Below are positions 7,881 through 16,225 of a DNA stretch of 56,078 nucleotides, one piece after another. The translations under genes and the position numbers were made by a program. Numbering within the stretch: position 1 is the stretch's first letter; every line of letters begins with the position of its first letter. The notes beneath the pieces were generated by a model. It was not told the DNA's origin, made no database searches, and saw only the letters and a program-made list of their open reading frames with translations. The stretch comes from Paenibacillus sp. (GTDB lineage: Bacteria; Bacillota; Bacilli; Paenibacillales; YIM-B00363): positions 1 through 56,078 of the forward strand of contig JAPSKX010000008.1 of assembly GCA_031181325.1 (NCBI GenBank), in the 5' to 3' direction.

Positions 7881-8381
7881 ATGTCCGTACAGCGGCTGAT
7901 CGCTGCGCTGGAGAAGCTGAAGGAAATCCATGACGAATTGATCGGACTCGCCGATCAGAAGCGGGACGCCCTCGTGAAGAACGTCGTCGACGAGGTGTCT
8001 TCGATCGCGGCCAAGGAGAACAAGCTCGTACGCGCCATCGAGGAGCAGCTGAAGGAGCAGACGGACGCGACGAACGACTTCTTCCGCTCGAAGGGCTTCC
8101 AGCCGACCCGCGCCGTGACGGTGACCGAGCTGTCCCGCCTGGTGACGGAACCGAAGGAGAAGGAAGCGCTGCTGGCGGCGCGCGACCGTCTGTCGGAGAC
8201 GGTGGCCGTCCTGAAGCAGAAGAACGACCTGAATCAGCAGCTTATCGAGCAATCGCTCGCTTTCATAAATTATTCGATCGATCTCGTGATCGGTCCGGAC
8301 GACGAGCCGATGTACCGCAACCCGAACCAACAGCAAGGGTACGGAGCGAAGCGGTCCGGCTATTTCGATTCCAAAGCTTAA
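7881..8381 (+). CDS. flgN: Flagellar export chaperone FlgN
   Basis: 166-residue all-helical cytosolic chaperone for the hook-associated proteins FlgK and FlgL, encoded just downstream. Long amphipathic helices with heptad character cover residues 1-125 (LIAALEKLKEIHDELIGLAD, LVRAIEEQLKEQ), and a low-complexity Asn/Gln/Gly-rich tail ends the protein. ATG 7881 is preferred to the in-frame GTG at 7872 because AGGTG (7870-7874) is then correctly placed. Assigned mainly from position between flgM and flgK together with the FlgN-like helical pattern. Confidence 0.88.
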   Translation: MSVQRLIAALEKLKEIHDELIGLADQKRDALVKNVVDEVSSIAAKENKLVRAIEEQLKEQTDATNDFFRSKGFQPTRAVTVTELSRLVTEPKEKEALLAARDRLSETVAVLKQKNDLNQQLIEQSLAFINYSIDLVIGPDDEPMYRNPNQQQGYGAKRSGYFDSKA

Positions 8382-8420
8382 TTCCGGTTCTATTATTCTA
8401 GTGACTAAGGATGTGTTTCC

Positions 8421-9893
8421 ATGCGTTCCACGTTCGGAGGCCTCGAGATCGCCAAGCGGAGCTTATTCACGCACCAGACGGCGCTGACGACGACCGGGCA
8501 CAACATCGCCAACGCGAACACGAAGGGCTATTCCCGGCAGCTCGTAAACATGGTCGCCGCGAAGCCGCTCGAGAATATCGGCATGATGCGCAGCACGATT
8601 CCAGGGCAGCAAGGGCAGAGCGTCGAGGTGCATTCGGTCACCCGGATTCGGGAATCTTTCTTGGACAAGCAGTTTTACAACGAAAATAAGAGTCTCGGCC
8701 AATGGACGAAGCGCCTGGATACGCTCGAGAAGCTCGAGGCGATCATTAACGAGCCGTCGGAGACGGGAATGCGGCAGGTGCTCGATAACTTCTGGAACTC
8801 TTGGCAAGAGCTCAGCATGGCGCCGGACAATCTGGAAGCGCGGGCGATCGTGAAGGAAAGCTCCTTGGCGCTCGCGGACGCGTTCAACCATGCGGCGAGG
8901 CAGCTGAGCGATCTGAAGCGGGATTTGACCGACAACATCGACGTCAAGGTGACCGAGGTCAACACGCTGCTCGGGCAAGTCGCGACGCTCAACCAAGAGA
9001 TCTACCGGATCGAAGGCTTCGGCAACAACGCGAACGATCTCCGCGATCAGCGAGATAACTTGATCGATCAGCTTTCGGGCGTTATTAACGTAACGGTCGT
9101 GGAGGAAGAGCAGGGGTATACGGTGCGGATGGGCGAGCTTCCGCTTGTCAACGGCTACGAAGCGACGCCGTTCACCTTGGCGACGGCCCAAGGCCATTAT
9201 GCGGAGAACGGCACGGGCAATTTGAATAACGGCGAGCTGTTCGGGCTGTATTACTCTCGCGACAAGCTCGTCACCGAGTACCAAAACCAATTGGACGCGC
9301 TCGTAACGACGCTCGCGACGAACGTGAATGCGGAGCACCAGAAGGGCTATACGTTGAAGCATCCGGTGACGACGGGCGGCGATGTGTTCGTGTTCGCAGC
9401 CGTCGACCCGGACGATCCGAATCCCCCGTCGTTCGCCGAGCGGTTGCGCGTGAGCGCGAGCATTACGGACGATGTGGAAAATATCGCCGCGTCGGCGCGC
9501 ACTTATAACGACAACGGCGTAACCCGCGTCGTGCGCGGCAACAACGAGCAGGCGCTCGCGCTTGCCGGCCTTCGTAACGTGAAATATAGCTTCGACGGCG
9601 GCGGCATCGAGAAAATCATACTGAACGGCGGCACGTTCGACGAGTTCCTTCGCGCCGTCGTCGGCGAGATGGGCGTGCAAACCCAAGAAGCGCAGCGTCA
9701 GGCGATCAATCAGCAAATTCTCGTCGAACAGGTCGATTCGCGCAGAGCGTCCGTCAGCGGCGTGTCGCTCGACGAAGAGATGTCGAACATGATCAAGTTT
9801 CAACACGCCTACAACGCAGCCGCCCGCGCGTTGACGACGTACGACGAGATGTTGGACAAGGTCATTAACGGCATGGGCGTCGTCGGCCGTTAA
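8421..9893 (+). CDS. flgK: Flagellar hook-associated protein 1 FlgK
   Basis: 490-residue protein that forms the hook-filament junction. The N-terminus has the typical rod/hook signature (STFGGLEIAKRSLFTHQTAL then TGHNIANANTKGYSRQ) and the C-terminus the matching coiled-coil partner SGVSLDEEMSNMIKFQHAY...MLDKVINGMG, residues ~450-488. Both ends are needed for export and assembly. Secreted through the flagellar type III system, so there is no signal peptide. ATG 8421 follows TAAGGATG. Lies between its chaperone flgN and its partner flgL. Confidence 0.95.
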   Translation: MRSTFGGLEIAKRSLFTHQTALTTTGHNIANANTKGYSRQLVNMVAAKPLENIGMMRSTIPGQQGQSVEVHSVTRIRESFLDKQFYNENKSLGQWTKRLDTLEKLEAIINEPSETGMRQVLDNFWNSWQELSMAPDNLEARAIVKESSLALADAFNHAARQLSDLKRDLTDNIDVKVTEVNTLLGQVATLNQEIYRIEGFGNNANDLRDQRDNLIDQLSGVINVTVVEEEQGYTVRMGELPLVNGYEATPFTLATAQGHYAENGTGNLNNGELFGLYYSRDKLVTEYQNQLDALVTTLATNVNAEHQKGYTLKHPVTTGGDVFVFAAVDPDDPNPPSFAERLRVSASITDDVENIAASARTYNDNGVTRVVRGNNEQALALAGLRNVKYSFDGGGIEKIILNGGTFDEFLRAVVGEMGVQTQEAQRQAINQQILVEQVDSRRASVSGVSLDEEMSNMIKFQHAYNAAARALTTYDEMLDKVINGMGVVGR

Positions 9894-9923
9894 ATCGGAT
9901 ATTAATTCAGGAGGAACGACCCT

Positions 9924-10820
9924 ATGCCTAGCCGCGTTACGCAAAGTATGTTGAATACGCAATTCATGCGGAATATAAATAACAACTTGACCCGGATGGA
10001 GAAGCTGCAGGACCAGTTGTCCTCGGGGCGGCGCATCAACAAGCCGTCCGACGATCCGGTCGGTATCAGCTTCTCGATGCGATACCGGAGCGAGCTCGAG
10101 ACGAACGACCAGTATCAGCGGAACGTCGACTCGGCGTTGTCCTGGCTGACATATCTTGACGAAACGTTAGGGCAAGCCGGAGACGTCGTTCAGCGGACGC
10201 GCGAATTGGCCGTACAAGGGGCGAACGGAACGAACCCGCAGCAAGCGCTCGATACGATCGCAATGGAAATCGATCAACTTGGAGAACAGATGCTGACGAT
10301 CGCGAACAGCCAGTTTAACGGGAAATACGTATTCAACGGACAGTTGACCGACGTGAAGCCGTACGACGAATCCACGCCTGATTTCGACACTCCGAATGTC
10401 GGTACGATCGAATTCGAAATCGGCGTAGGCGTGAGAATTCCGGTGAATGTCTCCGGGAGGGCCGTCTTCGGGAACGCCTTGGAGGAAAACAACCTGTTCG
10501 TTATTTTTAAGGACCTTAGCAATCACTTGAAGAACGGGGAAATCGACAAGGTCAGCGAAATGATCGGGAAGATCGACGAGCGTATGGACAGCCTGCTTGC
10601 AGTGCGGGCGGAAATCGGAGCGAAGACGAATCGAATCGAGTTGGCCGAGTCCCGCTTGCAGGACATCAATCTCAATCTGTCCAGCTTGAAATCAAAGACG
10701 GAGGATGCCGACATGGCGGCGGTCATTACGAACCTTAAGATGGACGAGAATGTGTACCAAGCGTCGCTGTCCGCCGGTTCGAGACTGATTCAGCCCAGCC
10801 TGCTTGATTTTCTCCGTTAA
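9924..10820 (+). CDS. flgL: Flagellar hook-associated protein 3 FlgL
   Basis: 298-residue junction protein that connects FlgK to the flagellin filament. The flagellin-like N-terminus RVTQSMLNTQFMRNINNNL, MEKLQDQLSSGRRINKPSDDP (residues ~4-50) and the C-terminal helix (SLKSKTEDADMAAVITNLK, residues ~260-280) are diagnostic. AGGAGG at 9910-9915 serves ATG 9924. It is followed without a terminator by the DUF6470 gene, suggesting co-transcription. Confidence 0.95.
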   Translation: MPSRVTQSMLNTQFMRNINNNLTRMEKLQDQLSSGRRINKPSDDPVGISFSMRYRSELETNDQYQRNVDSALSWLTYLDETLGQAGDVVQRTRELAVQGANGTNPQQALDTIAMEIDQLGEQMLTIANSQFNGKYVFNGQLTDVKPYDESTPDFDTPNVGTIEFEIGVGVRIPVNVSGRAVFGNALEENNLFVIFKDLSNHLKNGEIDKVSEMIGKIDERMDSLLAVRAEIGAKTNRIELAESRLQDINLNLSSLKSKTEDADMAAVITNLKMDENVYQASLSAGSRLIQPSLLDFLR

Positions 10821-10852
10821 TATAAGGATTACGATGTAAAAGGGGATTGCCC

Positions 10853-11443
10853 ATGGTCGCGATGGTACCCGCCCAGCTCCCGATTGTCCAAATCCGGCAA
10901 ACGTATGCGAAAATCGGCATTGACGCCGACTTTGGAACACAAAGTCTAGAACAGCCCCGTCCCACAATGGAAATTCAATCAACGAAATCGATACAAGAGA
11001 TGGAGCTTCCCAGAGGGCAGCTCACCATCGATTCGCAGCGGGCTTGGGATGCAATGGGGCGGGGAGGGCATTTGGAGACGATGAAGCGTATTTACGGGCA
11101 AGGTACGCAAATCGCCTTGGAGTATATCGGTAAAACCGCCGAAGAAGGGGATCAGTTGGCCTCGATCGCCAAGGGCGGCGATATGATCGCGGAGCTGGCC
11201 AGGGATATCCGTTTGGAGTTCGGGCAGTACCGTTTCGAAGGGCCGGCCGGGTTCGATAATGTCGATATTACCTACGTCGCCAGCCCGGCCCGGATCCATG
11301 TGAAGGATGGAGACGTAACTGTGAACGCTCGCGTAAATATGCCGATTCATGATTTTCGACGCGGGAAGTTGGATATTTATATGCAACAATACAACCATGT
11401 GGAGTTTACGCCTCCTCCCCCACAGATCGACTTAAAATTATAA
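10853..11443 (+). CDS. DUF6470 family protein of the flagellar cluster
   Basis: 196 residues. I match it to DUF6470 (YviE-like), a family found between flgL and fliW in Bacillus and Paenibacillus; its role is unknown. Visible features: N-terminal PIVQIRQTYAKIGIDADF, a motif common in the family, a central helix-rich part with AMGRGGHLETM and ARDIRLEFGQYRF, and a C-terminal beta-strand region ending in HVEFTPPPPQIDLKL. No signal peptide or membrane segment. ATG 10853 is preferred over TTG 10847 because AAAAGGGG (10838-10845) is better spaced. The gene ends 23 bases before fliW, so it is probably in the same transcript as fliW-csrA. Confidence 0.82.
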   Translation: MVAMVPAQLPIVQIRQTYAKIGIDADFGTQSLEQPRPTMEIQSTKSIQEMELPRGQLTIDSQRAWDAMGRGGHLETMKRIYGQGTQIALEYIGKTAEEGDQLASIAKGGDMIAELARDIRLEFGQYRFEGPAGFDNVDITYVASPARIHVKDGDVTVNARVNMPIHDFRRGKLDIYMQQYNHVEFTPPPPQIDLKL

Positions 11444-11466
11444 CCTTGAAAAAAGGAGTGCTTTGT

Positions 11467-11955
11467 TTGGGCATTACGCTTGAATCGCCTGTACTAGGGC
11501 GCTTGGAGATAAATCAGAGCGAGATTTATGCGTTTCCGAGCGGGATTCCGGGTTTTGAAGACCAAAAGCGCTTTATCGTCGTAAAGCCGGAGGCGGACTC
11601 GCCATTCGCTTATTTACAATCGATGGATCGACCGGAGCTTGTCTTGCTCGTGGCTGATCCGTTTTTGTTTTTTTCGGATTACGACTTCGACATTAGCGAC
11701 CAGACCGTCAGCGAGCTGAAGATCGAACGCCCTGAGCAGGTAGAGGTTTGGTGCGTCGTTACCGTACCCGATTCCTTGGAGGAAGCCACCGCGAATCTGC
11801 TTGCGCCCATCGTTGTAAATGCAGATGCCAAGATCGGAAAGCAGACGGTCTTGGCAACCGGCGAATATCGGACGAAGCATGCCCTCTTCCCTGATCGTTA
11901 TCCAGCCGGGGAAGCGTCACCAGGAGGTGCGAATCATGTTGGTTCTTACCCGTAA
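11467..11955 (+). CDS. fliW: Flagellar assembly factor FliW
   Basis: 162-residue protein that binds either newly made flagellin or CsrA. When flagellin is low, FliW is free and captures CsrA, which relieves repression of hag translation. Family motifs: [14 protein letters not shown] near the N-terminus, [22 protein letters not shown], and [17 protein letters not shown] near the C-terminus. TTG 11467 is chosen as start because AAGGAG lies at 11453-11458; the longer frame from 11446 would place that site inside the coding region. It overlaps csrA by 20 bases. Confidence 0.93.
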   Translation: MGITLESPVLGRLEINQSEIYAFPSGIPGFEDQKRFIVVKPEADSPFAYLQSMDRPELVLLVADPFLFFSDYDFDISDQTVSELKIERPEQVEVWCVVTVPDSLEEATANLLAPIVVNADAKIGKQTVLATGEYRTKHALFPDRYPAGEASPGGANHVGSYP

Positions 11956-12175
11956 GAAGGGCGAGACGGTGATGATCGGGGACGATATCGAAATCGTCGT
12001 GCTTGGAAGCGAAGGCGAAGCGGTGAAGATTGGGATACGGGCGCCGAAACACGTCGATATTCACAGGAAGGAAGTTTACTTGGCCATATTGGAATCGAAC
12101 CGGGAGGCGTCGGCGCAGCCAGCGGTATCGCCGGCGAAGCTGAGCGAATTGTTGAAAAAAAGATTGAAGCAGTAG
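11936..12175 (+). CDS. csrA: Carbon storage regulator CsrA
   Basis: 79-residue RNA-binding homodimer that blocks ribosome access to the flagellin mRNA. Begins [20 protein letters not shown] and includes [19 protein letters not shown], both hallmark strands; the C-terminal extension (to residue 79) is of the type that FliW contacts in Gram-positive CsrA. ATG 11936 is inside the end of fliW and follows CAGGAGGTG (11921-11929). Two binding hairpins for it can be seen in the hag leader at 12355-12395. Followed by a terminator before hag. Confidence 0.95.
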   Translation: MLVLTRKKGETVMIGDDIEIVVLGSEGEAVKIGIRAPKHVDIHRKEVYLAILESNREASAQPAVSPAKLSELLKKRLKQ

Positions 12176-12183
12176 TATCAATG

Positions 12184-12230
12184 CCGTAAGTGGAACCTAG
12201 TAAGGTTGGTTCTGCTTGCGGTTATTTTTT
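12184..12230 (+). terminator. Terminator between csrA and hag
   Basis: CCGTAAG (12184-12190) plus AACC (12194-12197) pair with GGTT (12208-12211) and GCTTGCGG (12214-12221), followed by TTATTTTTT. It separates the flgM-to-csrA transcript from the strongly expressed flagellin gene. Confidence 0.7.
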
Positions 12231-12277
12231 CGCGAAAAATACGGTCTCGACTCTCAAAAATATTTTTTAAATGCTAT

Positions 12278-12304
12278 TAAAAAAAAGCGACCTGGATTCG
12301 ATAT
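12278..12304 (+). promoter_or_regulatory. Sigma-D-like promoter of the flagellin gene
   Basis: TAAA (12278-12281), exactly 15 bases, TTCGATAT (12297-12304), close to the sigma-D consensus TAAA-N15-GCCGATAT. An A/T-rich stretch lies just upstream (12256-12288), like an UP element. Transcription would start near 12311, giving a leader of about 90 bases. Confidence 0.8.
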
Positions 12305-12354
12305 ATAAAGTATACCGTTTTTCATGGGGCGGCCGACCCATTGATTGCGGAATT

Positions 12355-12395
12355 CCACATGGATGTGGACAACCTTATCTCTTCAAGGAGGAAGA
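12355..12395 (+). promoter_or_regulatory. Two CsrA-binding hairpins in the hag leader
   Basis: Site 1: CCAC (12355-12358), loop ATGGAT, GTGG (12365-12368). Site 2: TCTTC (12380-12384), loop AAGGAG, GAAGA (12391-12395). Both loops present GGA, the CsrA recognition triplet; site 2 is the Shine-Dalgarno sequence itself (AGGAGG 12386-12391). The GGA triplets are 26 bases apart, suitable for one CsrA dimer bridging both, as known for B. subtilis hag. Confidence 0.85.
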
Positions 12396-12400
12396 AATCA

Positions 12401-14326
12401 ATGCGTATTAATCACAACATTCAAGCTTTGAACACGCACCGTCAGTTGTCGGGCAACACCGGTGCGGCCGGCAAATCCCTGGAGAAGCTGTCTTCCGGCT
12501 TCCGGATCAACCGTGCAGGCGACGATGCAGCAGGTCTCGCGATCTCCGAGAAAATGAGAGCGCAGATCCGCGGTTTGGAAACGGCAAGCCGCAACGCGCA
12601 AGACGGCATCTCCCTGATCCAGACGGCGGAAGGTGCGCTCAACGAGACGCACTCGATCCTCCAGCGTATGCGTGAGCTGGCGGTTCAAGCTTCCAACGGT
12701 ACATACAACGACAGCGACCGCGAAGCGCTCCAGAAGGAAATGAACCAGCTGTCCTCCGAGATCAACCGGATCGGCAACACGACGGAGTTCAACAACATGA
12801 AGGTTCTCCGCGGCGACGGTTCCGCGCCGGTAACGAAGGGCGAGCTGAGCCTTGGCGACTCCGGTCTCTTTGTTACCCCGGTAACATTGGCTGGCGGCAA
12901 CATCACCCCTGCAACATCTGCAGCCGTTCAACTCAAGATTGACGATGGCGATGTAAAAAACACGGAATTTACGGTTAAATTCAACGGCCAAGACGTCAAA
13001 GTTAAGTATTTGGAAGACAACGAAAACTTTGATCATGGCGAAATGACGGTTAATGACGCCGGCAACGAAGTTACGGTTTATATCAAAGACGGTACGAAAG
13101 AGGAAACTGTCGCTCGTTTGACAGAAGAAGCGCTTAAAAAGGCAATTGAACAAAATGAGGATATTGACGCTGCTGATTATAATATTTCTCTGAGCGGCGA
13201 TTCTATCAACATTAGCACGGTCGCAACGGGTACGGGTCAAAAACTCGAGGTTACAACGAGCACCAAAGTATTTGCAACTAACCTGAATGTTGCCGCTGGT
13301 TCCGCACCTGCAGCACCTGCGAATGCGGCTACGACCTCGACGGGAACGAACCTCGTTCGAGCCTATGCTACCGGTGAGGTACAATTTAAACTCAATGATC
13401 TGAAGACGGAGGTCTTGTCTTCCGGAGTCGCTTCGACGGATACCGATTACTTTAACGGTGCTGATTTAACAATCGATGGTTTAATTAAGCACCTTACTGG
13501 TAAAGGCCTGACGATCGGAGACGAAACTATCGAGTTCTTTGACGGAGCCGATGGGGAATACAAGGGTACTGCAGACTTTGCTGTCGATTTGAACGAAATT
13601 GCTTGGACGACCGCTACCGGCGCTAACAACGCAGCCGTCGACGGCGATTTGGATAATCTTATTGCCGGTATCGTAGAGCAAGTCGGCAGCAAGATGAAAA
13701 ATGTTCAACTGAGCGAAACTGCGACTGCCAACGATCAGAAGCTTAAGATCGACGCCATCAAAGCTGGTGCCGAGGGCAATGCAATCAAGACCACTGACGG
13801 TGTTGACCGCCCGGCATCCGACGTCGTAGGCAGCACGTTCACGGCTGCGTTCCAAATCGGGGCGAACAACGGACAAAGCATGAGCATCCAAATCGGCGAC
13901 ATGCGTTCCGAGGCGTTGAATGTCGTAGGTAAGGCCGGCGAAGCGCACACGACGGTTGAAGGCGCCAAGTTTACGGCTGTAAACACGGTAACGAACGGTA
14001 CGGACAACAACGAGTACATTGCTGCATTGGATATCAGCTCCTCTGAGTCGGCAACGGCTGCGATCGAGGTTATCAACAACGCGATCGAGAAAGTTTCCGC
14101 AGAGCGTTCCAACATGGGTGCGTTCCAAAACCGTTTGGAGCACACGATCAACAACCTCGGTACGACTGCCGAGAACTTGACGGCTTCCGAGTCCCGCATC
14201 CGCGACGTCGACATGGCGAAAGAAATGATGGAGTTCACGAAGAACAACATCCTCTCCCAAGCGGCGCAGGCGATGTTGGCGCAAGCGAACCAACAGCCGC
14301 AAGGCGTACTCCAGCTTCTCAGATAA
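12401..14326 (+). CDS. hag: Flagellin
   Basis: 641-residue filament subunit. The conserved N-terminal D0/D1 region (MRINHNIQALNTHRQL to about residue 145; SLEKLSSGFRINRAGDDAAGL is the classic motif) and C-terminal D1/D0 (ERSNMGAFQNRLEHTINNL, ENLTASESRIRDVDMAKEM, ending QGVLQLLR) enclose a variable core of about 370 residues, much larger than in B. subtilis Hag (about 304 residues in all). The core is rich in Thr, Asn, Ala and acidic residues and by eye more AT-rich than the ends. ATG 12401 follows AGGAGG inside a CsrA hairpin. Export is by the flagellar secretion system with FliS as chaperone; lysines may be methylated by FliB encoded downstream. Confidence 0.95.
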   Translation: MRINHNIQALNTHRQLSGNTGAAGKSLEKLSSGFRINRAGDDAAGLAISEKMRAQIRGLETASRNAQDGISLIQTAEGALNETHSILQRMRELAVQASNGTYNDSDREALQKEMNQLSSEINRIGNTTEFNNMKVLRGDGSAPVTKGELSLGDSGLFVTPVTLAGGNITPATSAAVQLKIDDGDVKNTEFTVKFNGQDVKVKYLEDNENFDHGEMTVNDAGNEVTVYIKDGTKEETVARLTEEALKKAIEQNEDIDAADYNISLSGDSINISTVATGTGQKLEVTTSTKVFATNLNVAAGSAPAAPANAATTSTGTNLVRAYATGEVQFKLNDLKTEVLSSGVASTDTDYFNGADLTIDGLIKHLTGKGLTIGDETIEFFDGADGEYKGTADFAVDLNEIAWTTATGANNAAVDGDLDNLIAGIVEQVGSKMKNVQLSETATANDQKLKIDAIKAGAEGNAIKTTDGVDRPASDVVGSTFTAAFQIGANNGQSMSIQIGDMRSEALNVVGKAGEAHTTVEGAKFTAVNTVTNGTDNNEYIAALDISSSESATAAIEVINNAIEKVSAERSNMGAFQNRLEHTINNLGTTAENLTASESRIRDVDMAKEMMEFTKNNILSQAAQAMLAQANQQPQGVLQLLR

Positions 14327-14340
14327 TAGGGAATTGACGA

Positions 14341-14375
14341 AAGGAGACTCTGACTCACTAGGGTCTCCTTTTTTT
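14341..14375 (+). terminator. Terminator of the flagellin gene
   Basis: AAGGAGAC (14341-14348) pairs with GTCTCCTT (14363-14370), 14-base loop, followed by a run of T. Placed 14 bases after the hag stop codon. Confidence 0.85.
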
Positions 14376-14415
14376 CTTCATAGCCTCACAGGCGGAAGGG
14401 GATGGGCCAAGTAAA

Positions 14416-14784
14416 TTGGAGAAGTATTGGGATGCAATGAAACGGACGGTCGAATTATCGGACACTTGTTTAGAGGCTATTGAATATATACAAGCTAGTC
14501 TAACAAAAGGATATTTTGAATCTACGATTCCCTTGTTGATGGATCTGGTGCAAGGATTTTATCAGATGGATCTTTCCTGGCGAAATATTGGGGATCGATT
14601 GATCCCTAGCGATATCGAAGAAGTATCAGACCGAGTGTGTCAAGCATTCGATCTTGTCGTCACTTCCTACGAAAATAATCGGAAGGATACCGCACTGCAA
14701 CATCTAAACCGTCATCTGCTTCCAACATATACAGAATGGAAAGCACGAATCGAGAAGGTGTACTCTCCATATCTTGTCTCTTAA
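14416..14784 (+). CDS. Hypothetical helical protein between hag and fliB
   Basis: 122 residues, not recognised. It is predicted to be all-helical and soluble: repeated amphipathic stretches (TVELSDTCLEAIEYIQASL, TIPLLMDLVQGFYQMDLSW, EVSDRVCQAFDLVVTSYE, ALQHLNRHLLPTYTEWKARI), reminiscent of small flagellar chaperone-like bundles, though that is only a resemblance. The start is uncertain: TTG 14416 is the first workable codon, with GGAAGGGG 14394-14401 rather far upstream. Base composition is clearly more AT-rich than hag ends or flgK, like the following fliB. Its stop is 76 bases before fliB. Position suggests a role with flagellin or its modification. Confidence 0.65.
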   Translation: MEKYWDAMKRTVELSDTCLEAIEYIQASLTKGYFESTIPLLMDLVQGFYQMDLSWRNIGDRLIPSDIEEVSDRVCQAFDLVVTSYENNRKDTALQHLNRHLLPTYTEWKARIEKVYSPYLVS

Positions 14785-14860
14785 AGCAGTGCGTGTTCTC
14801 GTTTACAATATAGTCATTGATACTTTTGCAATGAATAAATACGTGGAGGAATAAAACGAG

Positions 14861-16099
14861 ATGGCGAAACGCAGGGCTGCCCTTGTACCGCACTATTTAA
14901 CACAGTTCTCTTGCATTGGCTCCAGTTGCGAAGATAGCTGCTGCAGCGGGTGGGGCGTAACCATTGATGAATTAACTTATAAAAAGTATCAGCGCGTTCG
15001 GGATGTGTCGCTCAAATCGGAACTCGACAAGAAGGTGACAAGAAATCGGTCTAATCCGAGCGAAATGAGTTACGCCAAAATCAAGATGAATAAAGATGCA
15101 AGCTGTCCGTTTCTCTCCACTGAGCGTCTATGCAATATTCAACTTAAGTTAGGCGAGGATCACTTATCCACGACTTGCGCCTCATACCCTCGTACTGCAA
15201 ATGAGGTCAATGGAGTGTTGGAACGGTCGGCGACGGTGTCTTGCCCCGAGGTCGCAAGGCTTGCCTTGCTGGATCCCAAGGGAATCGAGTTCGATGAAAT
15301 TGAGGAATCCGTAGATTCAAGGCTTTACGTATCCAGCTCGTTGGATACGCACGATTTAAAAAATGCGGGACATTCGAGGAGATATTTCTGGGAGCTTCGT
15401 ATTTTCACGATCCAAGTATTGCAATATCGAACATACTCCTTAGCCGATCGTTTAATAATTTTAGGCTTATTTTACCAAAAAGCGGAGGAGTATGTTACTG
15501 ACGGTAAAGTCGGCAAACTCCCTGAATTAATTGCCTTGTATACAGCGATGCTCGAAGACGGTACTTTTAAGGAAGGTTTGGGGGACATCCCCGCTCAGTC
15601 GAACGTACAGTTGGAGCTTATAAAGGCGATGGTTGACAAAAAGTATAGAGAAGGGATTTCAAATCAACGTTTTCTAGATTGTTATATCGAAACGTTGTCC
15701 GGGTTGAAATATGAAGAGGGTTCTTCCTTTGAAGAGTTAGCGAAGGAATACCCTTCCACCTACGAAACGTATTACAAACCGTTCATGGATGAAAAAGAGT
15801 ATATCATGGAGAATTACTTGGTGAACTATGTGTACAAAAATTTGTTCCCATTCAGCGGGTTCCCGACGATGTTCGACTGTTACGTCATGCTGGTCGTGAG
15901 TTACGCAATTTTAAAGCTTCATTTGATCGGTATGGCCGGGTTTCACAAAGGATTGGACGAAGAAAAAGTCGTGAAACTGTTCCAATCCTTCTCTAAGACG
16001 GTGGAACACAATAAGTTCTTCTTAAAGAATCTTTTCGACTTGTTACACAAGCATGGGTTCACTAGCATGGCTTACATGGCGATATTAATAAAAAATTGA
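14861..16099 (+). CDS. fliB: Flagellin lysine-N-methylase FliB
   Basis: 412-residue enzyme that methylates surface lysines of flagellin, known from Salmonella and scattered Gram-positives. The N-terminus has the cysteine-rich signature CIGSSCEDSCCSGW (residues ~18-31), followed by CPFL, LCNIQ, TTCASYPR and SCPEVARL, typical of the YkgJ/FliB metal-cluster domain. The C-terminal ~250 residues are helical. ATG 14861 follows GTGGAGGA (14843-14850). The gene is markedly AT-rich compared with the rest of the window, as is its upstream neighbour, which suggests both were gained together. Terminated at 16109-16145. Confidence 0.88.
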   Translation: MAKRRAALVPHYLTQFSCIGSSCEDSCCSGWGVTIDELTYKKYQRVRDVSLKSELDKKVTRNRSNPSEMSYAKIKMNKDASCPFLSTERLCNIQLKLGEDHLSTTCASYPRTANEVNGVLERSATVSCPEVARLALLDPKGIEFDEIEESVDSRLYVSSSLDTHDLKNAGHSRRYFWELRIFTIQVLQYRTYSLADRLIILGLFYQKAEEYVTDGKVGKLPELIALYTAMLEDGTFKEGLGDIPAQSNVQLELIKAMVDKKYREGISNQRFLDCYIETLSGLKYEEGSSFEELAKEYPSTYETYYKPFMDEKEYIMENYLVNYVYKNLFPFSGFPTMFDCYVMLVVSYAILKLHLIGMAGFHKGLDEEKVVKLFQSFSKTVEHNKFFLKNLFDLLHKHGFTSMAYMAILIKN

Positions 16100-16108
16100 A
16101 GACGAATC

Positions 16109-16145
16109 GGGGACGACTTGGAAGCAGGGAGTCCCCTTTATTTTT
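16109..16145 (+). terminator. Terminator after fliB
   Basis: GGGGAC (16109-16114) pairs with GTCCCC (16131-16136) across a 16-base loop, followed by TTTATTTTTAT. Confidence 0.75.
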
Positions 16146-16164
16146 ATACTATACATAAAAGCAC

Positions 16165-16192
16165 TAAAGTAAGGGACCGAACCTGTCGATAA
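16165..16192 (+). promoter_or_regulatory. Sigma-D-like promoter for flaG-fliD-fliS-fliT
   Basis: TAAA (16165-16168), 16-base spacer, GTCGATAA (16185-16192), six of eight matches to GCCGATAT. It lies between the fliB terminator and flaG, 33 bases before the flaG start. Confidence 0.65.
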
Positions 16193-16225
16193 AAAGGAAT
16201 AAAGGACAGATCGGGAGGGTTAAGG

